Assembly (NCBI GenBank): GCA_046758065.1
Contig: JBHHZM010000014.1
Coordinates: 1-37,513, forward strand
DNA: 37,513 bases
Direction of reading: 5' to 3'
Origin: JBHHZM01 sp046758065
GTDB lineage: Bacteria; Pseudomonadota; Alphaproteobacteria; JAAXGF01
Shown here: positions 19,048-27,529 of the stretch, piece by piece
How positions within the stretch are numbered: the stretch's first letter is position 1
How the letters are laid out: each line of letters starts with the position of its first letter
The notes under the pieces: model-generated
Told to the model about the DNA's origin: nothing
The model's database searches: none
What the model saw: only the letters and a program-made list of their open reading frames with translations
Position numbers and translations under genes: made by a program

Positions 19048-19911
19048 ATGACCGGTTTGTTGTTCCGTTCCCTTGCCGCCCCAAGCGTCGCCCTGGCGCT
19101 CGCCGCGGTTTTGATTTTGACGCCCGATCGGGCTCGGGCGGTGCCTTTGACCCCGGTCGATCTCGAACTCGCGCTGGTGCTCGATCTGTCGGGAAGCGTG
19201 AGTCAAGTCGAGTTCGCGCTCCAGCGCAACGGCTACGTCACCGCGTTCAACGACCCGGCGGTGAAGAACGCGATTCAGGCGCTCGGCGACGCCGGCACCG
19301 GCGGCATCGCGGTGTCTGTGTTCTACTTCGCCACCAGCACCGCAGCACCCAACGGCCAGCAGATCGGCTGGACCCAGTTGCAGAGCGCGGCGGATTCGGC
19401 GGCCTTCGCGACCATGCTCAACGGGCTCACCGGAAGCGGTCCTAGCGGTGGCGGCTTCGGTCTCACCAACATCGCCAGCGGCATCGATCTCGGGGTGTCG
19501 TCGATCGGAAGCAACACCTTCGACAGCAGCCGGCTGACCATCGACGTCTCGGGCGACGGCAAGCAGAACACGAACCGGGCTGGGACGGCCACATGCTCCT
19601 TCACAAGCACAACATGTCTGGGCGCAATCCACGGCGCGCGCGACGACGCCGCGACCGCCGGAATCACCGTCAACGGGCTCGCCATCGTCACCGACTTCGC
19701 GGATCTTCTCACCTACTACCAGAACAACGTCATCACCCCGGACGGCTTCGCCGTCAACGCCACCAGCTTCACCGCCTTCGCCCCGGCGGTGAAGGACAAG
19801 ATTTTCCGCGAGATCACCGGCGAGGCGCCGGAACCGGGAACCCTCGCGCTGTTCGCCGCCGGGCTCCTCGGCCTCGGCTTCATCCGCCGGCGCCGCCGCG
19901 TCGTCGCCTGA
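19048..19911 (+). CDS. PEP-CTERM von Willebrand factor A protein (DUF1194-like)
   Basis: An exported 287-residue protein. A signal peptide ends near residue 31 (DRARA-VPL), followed by a von Willebrand A domain whose metal site DLSGS is at residues 46-50. The C-terminus is a PEP-CTERM sorting tail: PEPGTLALFAAGLLGLG, then a basic RRRRR end. It should be processed by an exosortase, which is not in this window. AGGAAAGGA precedes the ATG. Expression is likely RpoN-dependent from the promoter at 18914 and linked to exopolysaccharide or surface biology, as known for PEP-CTERM systems. Confidence 0.9.
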   Translation: MTGLLFRSLAAPSVALALAAVLILTPDRARAVPLTPVDLELALVLDLSGSVSQVEFALQRNGYVTAFNDPAVKNAIQALGDAGTGGIAVSVFYFATSTAAPNGQQIGWTQLQSAADSAAFATMLNGLTGSGPSGGGFGLTNIASGIDLGVSSIGSNTFDSSRLTIDVSGDGKQNTNRAGTATCSFTSTTCLGAIHGARDDAATAGITVNGLAIVTDFADLLTYYQNNVITPDGFAVNATSFTAFAPAVKDKIFREITGEAPEPGTLALFAAGLLGLGFIRRRRRVVA

Positions 19912-19937
19912 TCGCGACCGGCAGTTCGAAATCAGAC

Positions 19938-19968
19938 GGGGCGGCTTCCAAAGCCGCCCCGTTCTTTT
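19938..19968 (+). terminator. Intrinsic terminator after the PEP-CTERM gene
   Basis: GGGGCGGCTT and AAGCCGCCCC form a perfect 10-bp stem with a three-base loop, followed by GTTCTTTT. It lies 27 bp after the stop. Confidence 0.9.
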
Positions 19969-20048
19969 CGTCCTTCGCAAAACGGGACAGACCCCGCGCG
20001 CCGCCGGCGGCTTGTCGCGCACGTGCGCCATGACGGTTGACTTTTAAG

Positions 20049-20080
20049 TTGTATTTCTTAATCATCATACAATCTATAAT
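20049..20080 (+). promoter_or_regulatory. Promoter/operator candidate for arsM
   Basis: An AT-rich block contains an inverted repeat TTGTAT (20049-20054) and ATACAA (20067-20072) with 12 bases between, then TATAAT (20075-20080), a perfect -10 box. The repeat could be an ArsR-type operator in the -35 region; this is inference from position. Confidence 0.5.
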
Positions 20081-20142
20081 ACCGCACAACGGGCTTCGCC
20101 GGCTGTCGGCACTGCGGTTTGTCCGTTTGGGGGAGGATGGCA

Positions 20143-21009
20143 ATGGATTCGAAAGACCGGGCCAAAACGCACCACGAGGTTCGCGGCCGGGTCGCCTCGG
20201 CTTACGGCGACGCCATCGCCGCGGCCGACAGACCCGCCCGCGCCGATGCCGGCGATGCGCTGCCGGCGTGGCAGGCGTCGGAGGTGGGATACGCTGCGGG
20301 CGAACTCGACGGGCTGCCCGAAGGCGTCGATACGACCAGCTTCGGCTGCGGCAATCCGCTCGCTTTTGCCGAAGTCCGCCGCGGCGACACGGTGCTCGAC
20401 CTCGGCTCGGGCGCCGGGCTCGATCTGTTGATCGCCGGCCACAAGACCGGGCCTTCGGGGCGAGTGATCGGCGTCGACATGACCGGGGCGATGATCGCCC
20501 GCGCGCGCGACAACATCGCCGTCGCCGGGATGGATCATGTCGAAGTGCGCGAGGGAATCATCGAGGATCTGCCGGTCGCAAGCACTTCGGTCGACTGGGT
20601 GATCTCGAACTGCGTGCTCAGCCTCTCGTCCGAGAAGGACAGGGCGTTCGGCGAGATCGCGCGGGTGCTCAAACCGGGCGGGCGGATGCTAATCTCCGAC
20701 GTGGTCACCGCCGAACTTCCCGACTGGGCGCTGGCCGACGCCGTACTTTACGACGCCTGCATCTCGGGCGCGCTGAGCGAAGCCGCGTTCCTCGCTGGGC
20801 TGCGCCGCGCGGGGCTGGAGGACATCGCGGTACGCGGCCGCATGGTGTACGGCGCCGCCGAGATCGACGCCTTCGTCGATCCCGCCGCGCCTCCGTCCGG
20901 CGGCGCATCGCTCGGCGAACGGCTCGCAGGCAAGGTCTGGAGCGCGAGCTTCCACGCCCGTAAGCCGCGCGGAATCCGCGACCGGGATGAGAGGAGGACT
21001 GCGACATGA
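20143..21009 (+). CDS. arsM: Arsenite methyltransferase
   Basis: Methylates As(III) with SAM in the cytosol, giving volatile or less retained methylarsenicals. The 288-residue protein has motif I VLDLGSGAGLD at residues 84-94 and IGVDMTGAMIARAR. The three arsenic-binding cysteines expected of ArsM are present: Cys69 in SFGCGNP, Cys157 in ISNCVLSL and Cys206 in YDACISGA. GGAGG lies six bases before ATG 20143. No arsR, arsB or arsC neighbour is present; an arsI-like remnant follows immediately. Confidence 0.9.
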   Translation: MDSKDRAKTHHEVRGRVASAYGDAIAAADRPARADAGDALPAWQASEVGYAAGELDGLPEGVDTTSFGCGNPLAFAEVRRGDTVLDLGSGAGLDLLIAGHKTGPSGRVIGVDMTGAMIARARDNIAVAGMDHVEVREGIIEDLPVASTSVDWVISNCVLSLSSEKDRAFGEIARVLKPGGRMLISDVVTAELPDWALADAVLYDACISGALSEAAFLAGLRRAGLEDIAVRGRMVYGAAEIDAFVDPAAPPSGGASLGERLAGKVWSASFHARKPRGIRDRDERRTAT

Positions 21010-21158
21010 TTCGATTGCATGCGAGCGTCACCGTAACCGACATCGACGAGGCGGTGCGGGTCCATTCCGCGCTGTGAGATCTTCTGCACCTTCGAGGCCA
21101 CGGCCGATTACGGCGGCCCGACCGCAAGAGCGAGATGTGATGAGATAGAACCATTCTG
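21006..21158 (+). pseudogene. Internally deleted ArsI/glyoxalase-like remnant
   Basis: An ATG at 21006, overlapping the arsM stop as ATGA, opens MIRLHASVTVTDIDEAVRVH, which resembles the N-terminus of ArsI/CadI-type VOC proteins (HVxVxVxDIxxAVRFY). A TGA stops it at 21078. The next frame continues CEIFCTFEATADYGGPT, possibly the end of the same family. If so, most of the gene was lost by internal deletion. ArsI cleaves carbon-arsenic bonds, which fits the ArsM neighbour. The assignment is short-motif based. Confidence 0.45.
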
Positions 21159-21240
21159 ACGGAGCGCATTTGCGACAAGGTCAAGGGGTTTGGCGCCGCC
21201 CGGGAAACAGAATCGATCCGATCTCGTCACATCTCGCTCT
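21127..21240. mobile_element. 114-bp terminal-inverted-repeat element (MITE-like)
   Basis: AGAGCGAGATGTGA (21127-21140) and its exact reverse complement (21227-21240) bound a 114-bp segment. The repeat continues imperfectly inward for about 32 bp, including GAGAT and ATTCTG matches. There is no coding capacity and no obvious target duplication. Sixteen bases of the same end occur again at 35007-35022, so the sequence is dispersed. It lies in the debris of the arsI-like gene. Confidence 0.55.
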
Positions 21241-21396
21241 AACCCGAAACGAAGTTGCAATTTGTGCAGTTCGGCCGGCGCCGAACGTTGTATCGCCCAA
21301 TGCTCGCCGTCGAGCGCGACTGAAGCATCGAGACTCGGACGCACGAGATTTTCGAATCGCCCGGCGCGCGACTTGTCCAGCGTTGCAAGTTTTTTC

Positions 21397-21424
21397 TTGC
21401 ACCGGAACGAGATTGGCGTATAAG
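21397..21424 (+). promoter_or_regulatory. Sigma-70-type promoter of the histone-like gene
   Basis: TTGCAC (21397-21402) and TATAAG (21419-21424) are 16 bp apart. The predicted leader to the start at 21562 is about 130 nt. The rest of 21241-21561 shows no gene. Confidence 0.55.
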
Positions 21425-21561
21425 CGATTCTATCGCACAACATGTTGCGGTAATTAGCCCATTGCCTACCTACTTCTGGTATCTGCTTCCGAGCAACGTC
21501 ATGATGGGCGAAGCAAGCATCTCCTAACATTCCTCCCTGTTAACGGACGATGAGGTTTGTC

Positions 21562-22380
21562 ATGCCCAAGAAGGGGACTACCGCGAGTGCAAGGAAACCC
21601 GCCGCCAGGAAGGCGCCCGCCAAGCGCAAGACCGCGACACGCAAGACGACCGCGAGGAAAGCGCCCACCAAACGCAAGGTGACGGCGCGCAAGACCGCCG
21701 CCAAGAAAGCGCCGGCCAGGCGCAAGTCCGCCGCCAAGCGCACGACGACGCGCAAGACGACCGCGAAGCGCAAGGTGACGACGCGCAAGACGACAGCGAG
21801 AAAAGCGCCAGCCAAGCGCAAGGTGACGGCGCGCAAGACCGCCGCCAAGCGCAAGACGACCGCGAAGCGCAAGGTAACGACGCGCAAAACGGCCGCGAGA
21901 AAAGCGCCGGCCAAGCGCAAGGTGACGGCGCGCAAGACCGCCGCCAAGAAAGCGCCGGCCAGGCGCAAGACCGCCGCCAAGCGCACGACGACGCGCAAGA
22001 CGACCGCGAAGCGCAAGGTAACGACGCGCAAAACGGCCGCGAGAAAAGCGCCGGCCAAGCGCAAGGTGACGGCGCGCAAGACCGCCGCCAAGAAAGCGCC
22101 GGCCAGGCGCAAGGCAGCGACACGCAAGACGACAGCGAAGAAGACGACAGCCAAGCGCAAGGTAACGGCGCGCAAGACGGCCGCGAGGAAGGCGCCCGCC
22201 AAACGCAAGGTGACGGCGCGCAAGACCGCGGCCAGGAAAGCACCGGCAAAGAAGGCGGCCGCACCGAAGAAAAAGGCTTCGGCGTCCAAAAAACCGGCGG
22301 CCGGGGCGGCCAAGCCGGCCCGGCCCATGGAACCGTCGATCGTCGTGTACGATCGCTTCGGTCAACGCTCGATCGCCTGA
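21562..22380 (+). CDS. Histone H1-like Lys/Ala/Arg repeat protein
   Basis: The 272-residue protein is made almost wholly of Lys, Ala, Arg and Thr in units like RKAPAKRKVTARKTAAK, as in bacterial H1-like/AlgP-type nucleoid proteins. It likely binds and compacts DNA non-specifically. A non-repetitive tail (EPSIVVYDRFGQRSIA) ends the protein and may be the conserved functional end. GAGGT lies six bases before ATG 21562; an ATG four codons earlier is possible. The coding DNA itself is repetitive, so copy number is likely to vary between strains. Confidence 0.85.
   Translation: MPKKGTTASARKPAARKAPAKRKTATRKTTARKAPTKRKVTARKTAAKKAPARRKSAAKRTTTRKTTAKRKVTTRKTTARKAPAKRKVTARKTAAKRKTTAKRKVTTRKTAARKAPAKRKVTARKTAAKKAPARRKTAAKRTTTRKTTAKRKVTTRKTAARKAPAKRKVTARKTAAKKAPARRKAATRKTTAKKTTAKRKVTARKTAARKAPAKRKVTARKTAARKAPAKKAAAPKKKASASKKPAAGAAKPARPMEPSIVVYDRFGQRSIA
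21660..22240. repeat. Near-identical coding repeats in the histone-like gene
   Basis: A block starting GCGCCGGCCAAGCGCAAGG and running through GACGGCGCGCAAGACC recurs nearly unchanged at about 21660, 21810, 21905, 22050 and 22195, with shorter units between. Repeat number could change by slipped pairing or recombination, and assembly of this stretch from short reads deserves caution. Confidence 0.8.
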
Positions 22381-22408
22381 CCGGATCGGAGCGCCACTTT
22401 TCGGCCCA

Positions 22409-22451
22409 CCGCCTCGGGACGGGGTCGTCCGCCCCGGGGCGGTTCGTTTTT
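22409..22451 (+). terminator. Intrinsic terminator after the histone-like gene
   Basis: CCGCCTCGGG (22409-22418) pairs with CCCGGGGCGG (22433-22442), with one T-G wobble and a 14-nt loop. TTCGTTTTT follows. It also lies between this gene and the convergent thioesterase gene. Confidence 0.75.
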
Positions 22452-22482
22452 GCACCCTCTGTGAACGCCGGGATTACGTCAG

Positions 22483-22911
22483 CTAGCCGTCGCGTTCGAC
22501 CATGTGCTCGCCCATGCGGGCGCGCAGGTCGTCAGGCAGCGCCAGCTTGGTGCGGGCATCGAGATCGAACAGAACCGAGACGTTCTCGGAGGTCGCGGCG
22601 AGGACGCCGGTTTCGCCGTTCCTCATGCGGTGGAAATGGGTGAACGACGCGTTGCCGATCCGCAGCACGCCGCTTTCGATCACGATCAGGCTCCCGACGG
22701 TCTGCTCCGCGAGATACTCGAGCGTCTGCTTGACGTCGACGAACCCGGTCGCCTGACGACGCATCCTTTCCCGGGTAAGACCGACAGCCGAAACCAGATG
22801 CCAGCAGGCCTGATCGAAGAAACCGACGTAATGCATCGTCGTCAGATGGTCCTGATGATCGCAATGCCGGGGATAGACCAGACCGCGAAAGCTCTCGATG
22901 TATGCCCCCAT
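22483..22911 (-). CDS. 4HBT-type acyl-CoA thioesterase
   Basis: A 142-residue hotdog-fold protein. The motif VYPRHCDHQDHLTTMHYVGFFDQA near residues 12-35 holds the catalytic Asp region of the 4-hydroxybenzoyl-CoA thioesterase family, and a THFHRMRNGE strand follows. It would hydrolyse an acyl-CoA in the cytosol. A strong AGGGGAGGG lies before ATG 22911. It follows the Ccr-like gene by 116 bp on the same strand, so an acyl-CoA linked to that pathway is a plausible substrate. Confidence 0.82.
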   Translation of the reverse strand: MGAYIESFRGLVYPRHCDHQDHLTTMHYVGFFDQACWHLVSAVGLTRERMRRQATGFVDVKQTLEYLAEQTVGSLIVIESGVLRIGNASFTHFHRMRNGETGVLAATSENVSVLFDLDARTKLALPDDLRARMGEHMVERDG

Positions 22912-23027
22912 GGGCCCCCTCCCCTTACGGATGCCGACCGGGAAACTCGCACAGGGCGTCGAACTCGGCCCCGGCGCCCTCGCCCATTTCCCTTTCATAC
23001 CCCGCGACGCTTAGCCGCGCCGCCGGT

Positions 23028-24260
23028 TCACGATGCGCCCTGTCCCGGTTCGGTCGCGTTGACGAGCGCCGCCATGTTGCCGTGAGGATGACGGTTGTCG
23101 CGCATGAGCTGATGGGCCTCGCCGATCTCGTCGAAGCCGAAAGTGGCGGAAAGACAGGGATCGACCTTGCCTTCCATAACCAGCTTGTTCACCGCCGCCG
23201 CCTGTTCGTCGTTGGACAGATGGCTGCCCTGGAAGCGCTTCTGGCGCATCCAGTGATAGCGCAGGTCCATCGTCACGTTGTAGCCGGTGGTGCCGGCGCA
23301 GATGACGATCATGCCGCCCGTGGCGCAGAGGAAGCCGGAGGTCGGCAGGGTCGCCTCGCCGGGGTGTTCGAACACGATGCGCGGGCTCGCCCGCTCGCCG
23401 GCGGCCTCCCAGAATGCCTTGCCGAAGGCGCGCGCGCCACCGAACCATTCGCGCCATTGCGGGCCGTTGGTGTCCGGCATCGGCCCCCAGTGGGAAAAGG
23501 CGCTGCGGTCGATGACGCCGACGGCACCCTGGTCGAGACAGAACTGCCGCTTGCCCTCATCCGACACCACCGCGACGGGTTTTCCGCCCTCGACGGCGAC
23601 GATCTGTAGCGCCATGCTACCGAGCCCGCCGGCGGCCCCCCAGACCAGAACGTAATCGCCCTCCTCGACCACGTTGGGCGACCAGCCCATCAGCATCCGA
23701 TAGGCGGTCGAGGCGCAGAGCAGGTAACAGCCGGCGGCTTCCCAGCTCAGGTGCTTCGGCTTCGGCTGGCATTGATGCGACTGGGCGCGGGCGAACTGGC
23801 AATAGCTGCCGTAGTTGGTCTGATAGCCCCAGATGCGCGTGCTCTCCGCCAGCATGGGATCGCGACCCGACAGCACCCAGGGATCGTCGGGCTCCCACCA
23901 GCCGCTGTGAATGACGACCTCGTCGCCCGGCTTGACGTTGGCGACCCGGTCGCCGACCGCCCAGACGATGCCGGAACAATCGCTGCCGCCGGCATGGAAG
24001 TCCTCGGGCTCGCCCTTCCGTTGGCGATCGGCGATGACGTCGACCGGGGTCCCCAGCGCTGCCCAGACGTTGTTGTAATTGATCCCCGTGGCCATGACGT
24101 AGACGAGCACGTCCAGGGGGCCGATCCCGGGCGTCGGAATGATCTCCCGCTTCCAGGCGTCGCGCGGTTCGCCGAACCGGTCCTGGCGGACGACGAAGGC
24201 GTGCATCTTTTCGGGGACTTCGCCGAGCGGCGGACGGTCGCCGAGGTCACAGAGTTCCAT
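23028..24260 (-). CDS. Crotonyl-CoA carboxylase/reductase-like enzyme
   Basis: Medium-chain dehydrogenase/reductase of 410 residues resembling Ccr, which reductively carboxylates crotonyl-CoA to ethylmalonyl-CoA with NADPH and CO2. Typical are GINYNNVWAALG (residues 59-70), VLVWGAAGGLGSMA (nucleotide site), VFEHPGEAT, GGMIVICAGTTGYN and QGSHLSND with the pocket His. As I recall, the CO2 pocket has an aromatic residue followed by Glu; here residues 146-147 are Tyr-Gln (WGYQTNYG). It may therefore be a weaker carboxylase or a plain enoyl-CoA reductase. GGGGAGGAACG precedes ATG 24260. It is divergent from prpE. Confidence 0.85.
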   Translation of the reverse strand: MELCDLGDRPPLGEVPEKMHAFVVRQDRFGEPRDAWKREIIPTPGIGPLDVLVYVMATGINYNNVWAALGTPVDVIADRQRKGEPEDFHAGGSDCSGIVWAVGDRVANVKPGDEVVIHSGWWEPDDPWVLSGRDPMLAESTRIWGYQTNYGSYCQFARAQSHQCQPKPKHLSWEAAGCYLLCASTAYRMLMGWSPNVVEEGDYVLVWGAAGGLGSMALQIVAVEGGKPVAVVSDEGKRQFCLDQGAVGVIDRSAFSHWGPMPDTNGPQWREWFGGARAFGKAFWEAAGERASPRIVFEHPGEATLPTSGFLCATGGMIVICAGTTGYNVTMDLRYHWMRQKRFQGSHLSNDEQAAAVNKLVMEGKVDPCLSATFGFDEIGEAHQLMRDNRHPHGNMAALVNATEPGQGAS

Positions 24261-24345
24261 CGTTCCTCCCCTTATCACGCCATGGACCGGGCCAGCCACG
24301 CGCCCCACGCGACCGACGCTCCGGGATCGGTTTACGGTTATTTCC

Positions 24346-24357
24346 ATACTGTGGTAT
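24346..24357. promoter_or_regulatory. Palindrome in the ccr-like/prpE divergent region
   Basis: ATAC-TGTG-GTAT sits in an AT-rich patch of the 286-bp divergent intergenic region. It could be the half of an operator controlling both acyl-CoA genes. Short and unproven; I saw no second copy. Confidence 0.3.
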
Positions 24358-24546
24358 CTGTCAAACCATTAAGTGTTCTCTCGTCCAAGCGGCGTTCTTC
24401 GTCGGCGCGCGCGGGCGTCGCGGCACGGAACGGGCCGCAAGCGCGAGGTTCGCCAACGCGACCCGCGCCGGGAACGGCGGGGGCGGGAACGATCCGGGGC
24501 GCGGCGGAAGAGGTCGGGGGTGCCGCAGGCAGGGAGTGCGCGAACG

Positions 24547-26430
24547 ATGGCCAGCAGTTTCGATCAGGTCTTCCGGAGGTCGGTCGAGGACCCCGAGGGC
24601 TTCTGGGCGGGCGCCGCCGAGGACATCCACTGGGACCGGAAATGGGACCGGGTGCTCGACGATTCGAACCCGCCGTTCTATCGCTGGTTCGCCGGCGGCG
24701 TGCTCAACACCTGCTACAACGCGCTCGACCGCCATGTCGAAGGCGGCCGCGCCGAGCAGCCGGCGCTGATCTACGACAGTCCCGTCACCGACACCGCCAA
24801 GACCTTCACCTACCGCGAGCTGCGCGACGAGGTTGCGAGGTTCGCCGGCGCGCTCGCCGCGGTCGGCGTCGGCAAGGGCGACCGGGTCATCGTTTACATG
24901 CCGATGGTGCCCGAAGCGGTGATCGCCATGCTCGCCTGCGCCCGTCTGGGGGCGGTGCATTCGGTCGTGTTCGGCGGCTTCGCCGCCCGCGAGTTGGCGG
25001 TGCGCATCGACGACGCCGCGCCCAAGGTCGTGGTCTCGGCCTCCTGCGGGGTCGAGGTCAACCGGATCGTCTCGTACAAGCCGCTGCTCGACGAGGCCAT
25101 CGAGATCGCCCGGCACAAGCCCGAGACCTGCATCATTCTCCAGCGCCCGATGGCGACCGCCACGCTGGTCGAAGGCCGGGATCTCGACTGGAAGGCGGCG
25201 GTGGCCGACGCCGAACCCCACGACTGCGTGCCCGTGGCCGCGACCGATCCGCTTTACATCCTCTATACCTCGGGCACCACGGGGGAGCCCAAGGGCGTGG
25301 TCCGCGACAACGGCGGCCACGCCGTCGCGCTCGCGTGGACCATGAAAAACATCTACGGCGTCGCGCCCGGCGAGGTCTACTGGGCGGCGTCGGACGTCGG
25401 CTGGGTGGTCGGCCATTCGTACATCGTCTACGGCCCGCTGTTCAACGGCAACACCAGCGTCCTCTACGAGGGCAAACCGGTGGGCACGCCGGACGCCGGC
25501 GCCTTCTGGCGGGTGATCTCCGAGCATCGGGTGAGCGTGATGTTCACCGCGCCGACCGCGTTCCGCGCGATCAAGAAGGAGGACCCCGAGGGCAGACTGA
25601 TCGGCGATTACGACCTGTCGGCGTTCCGCTATCTGTTCCTGGCCGGGGAGCGGCTCGATCCCGACACCCTGCAATGGGCCGAGAGCAAGCTCTCGATCCC
25701 GGTGATCGACCACTGGTGGCAGACCGAGACCGGCTGGGCGATCTGCGCCAACTGTCTCGGCATCGAGCATCTGCCGGTCAAGGAAGGCTCGCCGACCCGG
25801 CCGGCGCCGGGCATGAACGTCCGCGTCGTCGACGACGCCAATCGCGAAGTCGCGCCCGGCGAGATCGGCGCGCTGGTCATCAAGCTCCCCCTGCCGCCGG
25901 GGACCTTCCCCACCCTGTGGAACGCGGACGGGCGCTACGTCGAGTCCTACCTCGAGGAGTTTCCCGGATATTACAAGACGGCCGACGCCGGTTTCATCGA
26001 CGAGGACGGCTATGTGTTCGTCATGTCGCGCACCGACGACATCATCAACGTGGCGGGGCACCGGCTCTCGACCGGCGGCATGGAGGAGGTCCTGGCCGCC
26101 CACCCCGACGTCGCCGAATGCGCGGTGATCGGCATCGCCGACGGTCTCAAGGGGCAGGTTCCGCTCGGCTTTCTCGTGCTCAACGCCGGCGTGACCCGCG
26201 ATCACGGCGAAATCGTCGCCGAGGTAGTGCGGATGGTGCGCGAGCGGATCGGTCCGGTCGCCGCCTTCAAGAAGGCGCTGGTCGTCGACCGGCTGCCCAA
26301 GACCCGTTCGGGCAAGATCCTGCGTGGCACCATGCAGAAGATCGCCGACGGCGAGGATTACAAGGTCCCGGCGACCATCGACGACCCGGCGATCCTCGAC
26401 GAAATCGGCCGGGCGCTCGGGGTTTCCTGA
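24547..26430 (+). CDS. prpE: Propionyl-CoA synthetase
   Basis: Adenylate-forming enzyme that activates propionate (or a similar short acid) with ATP and CoA. At 627 residues it has PrpE length. AMP-binding motif YILYTSGTTGEPKGVV, the A5 region WWQTETGWA, the hinge VMSRTDDIINVAGHRLSTGGMEE and the C-terminal TRSGKILRGTM with the acetylatable Lys are all present. ATG 24547 follows AGGGAG at a slightly long distance. Divergence from the Ccr-like gene suggests propionyl/acrylyl/crotonyl-CoA metabolism. Confidence 0.93.
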   Translation: MASSFDQVFRRSVEDPEGFWAGAAEDIHWDRKWDRVLDDSNPPFYRWFAGGVLNTCYNALDRHVEGGRAEQPALIYDSPVTDTAKTFTYRELRDEVARFAGALAAVGVGKGDRVIVYMPMVPEAVIAMLACARLGAVHSVVFGGFAARELAVRIDDAAPKVVVSASCGVEVNRIVSYKPLLDEAIEIARHKPETCIILQRPMATATLVEGRDLDWKAAVADAEPHDCVPVAATDPLYILYTSGTTGEPKGVVRDNGGHAVALAWTMKNIYGVAPGEVYWAASDVGWVVGHSYIVYGPLFNGNTSVLYEGKPVGTPDAGAFWRVISEHRVSVMFTAPTAFRAIKKEDPEGRLIGDYDLSAFRYLFLAGERLDPDTLQWAESKLSIPVIDHWWQTETGWAICANCLGIEHLPVKEGSPTRPAPGMNVRVVDDANREVAPGEIGALVIKLPLPPGTFPTLWNADGRYVESYLEEFPGYYKTADAGFIDEDGYVFVMSRTDDIINVAGHRLSTGGMEEVLAAHPDVAECAVIGIADGLKGQVPLGFLVLNAGVTRDHGEIVAEVVRMVRERIGPVAAFKKALVVDRLPKTRSGKILRGTMQKIADGEDYKVPATIDDPAILDEIGRALGVS

Positions 26431-26656
26431 AGGCGCGTTCGCGGACCGGCCGCGTCGCCACGGCCGGCGCCGACAAGGCCGCCGAAGCTAGCCCGCCGGG
26501 GGAGAGGGACTTTGCCGGCTCCCGGCGGTACAAAAGCGCGTGAGCGGGGCGCGGCGGCGGTTGCAGAGCCGGGGCGGATCGGCCACTCTGGCGGCCGAGC
26601 GGCGCGACCCGGCGCGTCGCCGGGCTCGCCCGTCAATCCGAAAAGGACGCCGGCTC

Positions 26657-27529
26657 ATGAAGCAGCCGCAATGCCGGCAATTCACCACCGTGCTCGTCGC
26701 CCTGGCGCTCGGACTGGTCATGCTCTACGCGCTTGGCGCCTCCGCCGCACCCAAGGCGGAGCTCTGGGAACGCTGGACCGCCCACGATCCGGCGGCGACC
26801 ACGCGCATCGACCACGACGCCTGGGACGGCTTCCTCAAGCGCGACGTCGTGACCAGCGGCGACGGGGTCAACCGGCTGGCCTACGCCCGGGTGAGCGCCG
26901 CCGACCGCAAGGCGCTCGACGATTACATCGCGCGCCTCGCCGCGACCCCGATCAGCGTCTACGACCGCGCCGAGCAACTGGCCTACTGGATCAATCTCTA
27001 CAACGCGCTCACCGTGTGGGTGGTGCTCGACCATTACCCGGTCAGGAGCATCCGCGACATCGATATCTCGCCGGGCCTCTTCTCCGACGGCCCGTGGGGC
27101 AGGAAGCTGGTGACGGTCGAAGGCGAGAAGCTCAGCCTCGACGACATCGAGCACCGCATCCTGAGACCGATCTGGCGCGACCCGCGCATCCATTACGCGG
27201 TGAACTGCGCCTCGATCGGCTGCCCCAACGAGCGGCGCGAGGCCTTCACTGCGGCCAACGCCGATGCGCTGCTGACCCAGGCGGCGCGCGACTACGTGAA
27301 CCATCCGCGCGGTGCCGCGGTCAGCGGACGCCGGCTCACCGTTTCGAGCCTCTACAGGTGGTACCGGGAGGATTTCGGCGGCAGCGACGCGGGCGTCATC
27401 GCGCATCTGCGCGCCTACGCCGATCCCGATCTCAAGGCGGCGCTCGACGGCGTCGAGCGGATTGCGGACGACGATTACGACTGGGCGCTCAACGACGCCG
27501 ACACCGCTGCTGCAACCGCCGAAAACTAA
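26657..27529 (+). CDS. Exported DUF547 protein
   Basis: A 290-residue protein with a signal peptide ending near residue 31 (LYALGASAA-PK). DUF547 hallmarks are AYWINLYNALTVWVVLDHYPV, IHYAVNCASIGCPN and SSLYRWYREDFGG. The family function is unsettled; the conserved Asn/Cys segment suggests an enzyme. AAGGA lies about 11 bases before ATG 26657. Its TAA overlaps the TAG of the convergent HprK/PqqD gene, so the genes share bases at their ends. Confidence 0.86.
   Translation: MKQPQCRQFTTVLVALALGLVMLYALGASAAPKAELWERWTAHDPAATTRIDHDAWDGFLKRDVVTSGDGVNRLAYARVSAADRKALDDYIARLAATPISVYDRAEQLAYWINLYNALTVWVVLDHYPVRSIRDIDISPGLFSDGPWGRKLVTVEGEKLSLDDIEHRILRPIWRDPRIHYAVNCASIGCPNERREAFTAANADALLTQAARDYVNHPRGAAVSGRRLTVSSLYRWYREDFGGSDAGVIAHLRAYADPDLKAALDGVERIADDDYDWALNDADTAAATAEN

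Noticed and set aside
21660..22240. Regular repeats considered as a CRISPR array
   Set aside because: Units lie in frame within a coding region, spacing is irregular and there are no unique spacers.
21540..22455. Minus-strand Leu/Ala-rich frames opposite the histone-like gene, looking like membrane repeat proteins
   Set aside because: They are reverse translations of Lys/Ala/Arg codon repeats and have no independent ribosome site or conserved sequence.
26493..26528. CCGCCGGG/CCCGGCGG inverted repeat downstream of prpE as a terminator
   Set aside because: The loop is 20 nt and no T-run follows; in DNA this GC-rich it can arise by chance.
23751..26543. 930-codon plus-strand frame across the ccr-like and prpE genes
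   Set aside because: The part over prpE is out of frame with the real enzyme and the part over the ccr-like gene is antisense; no domain is present.
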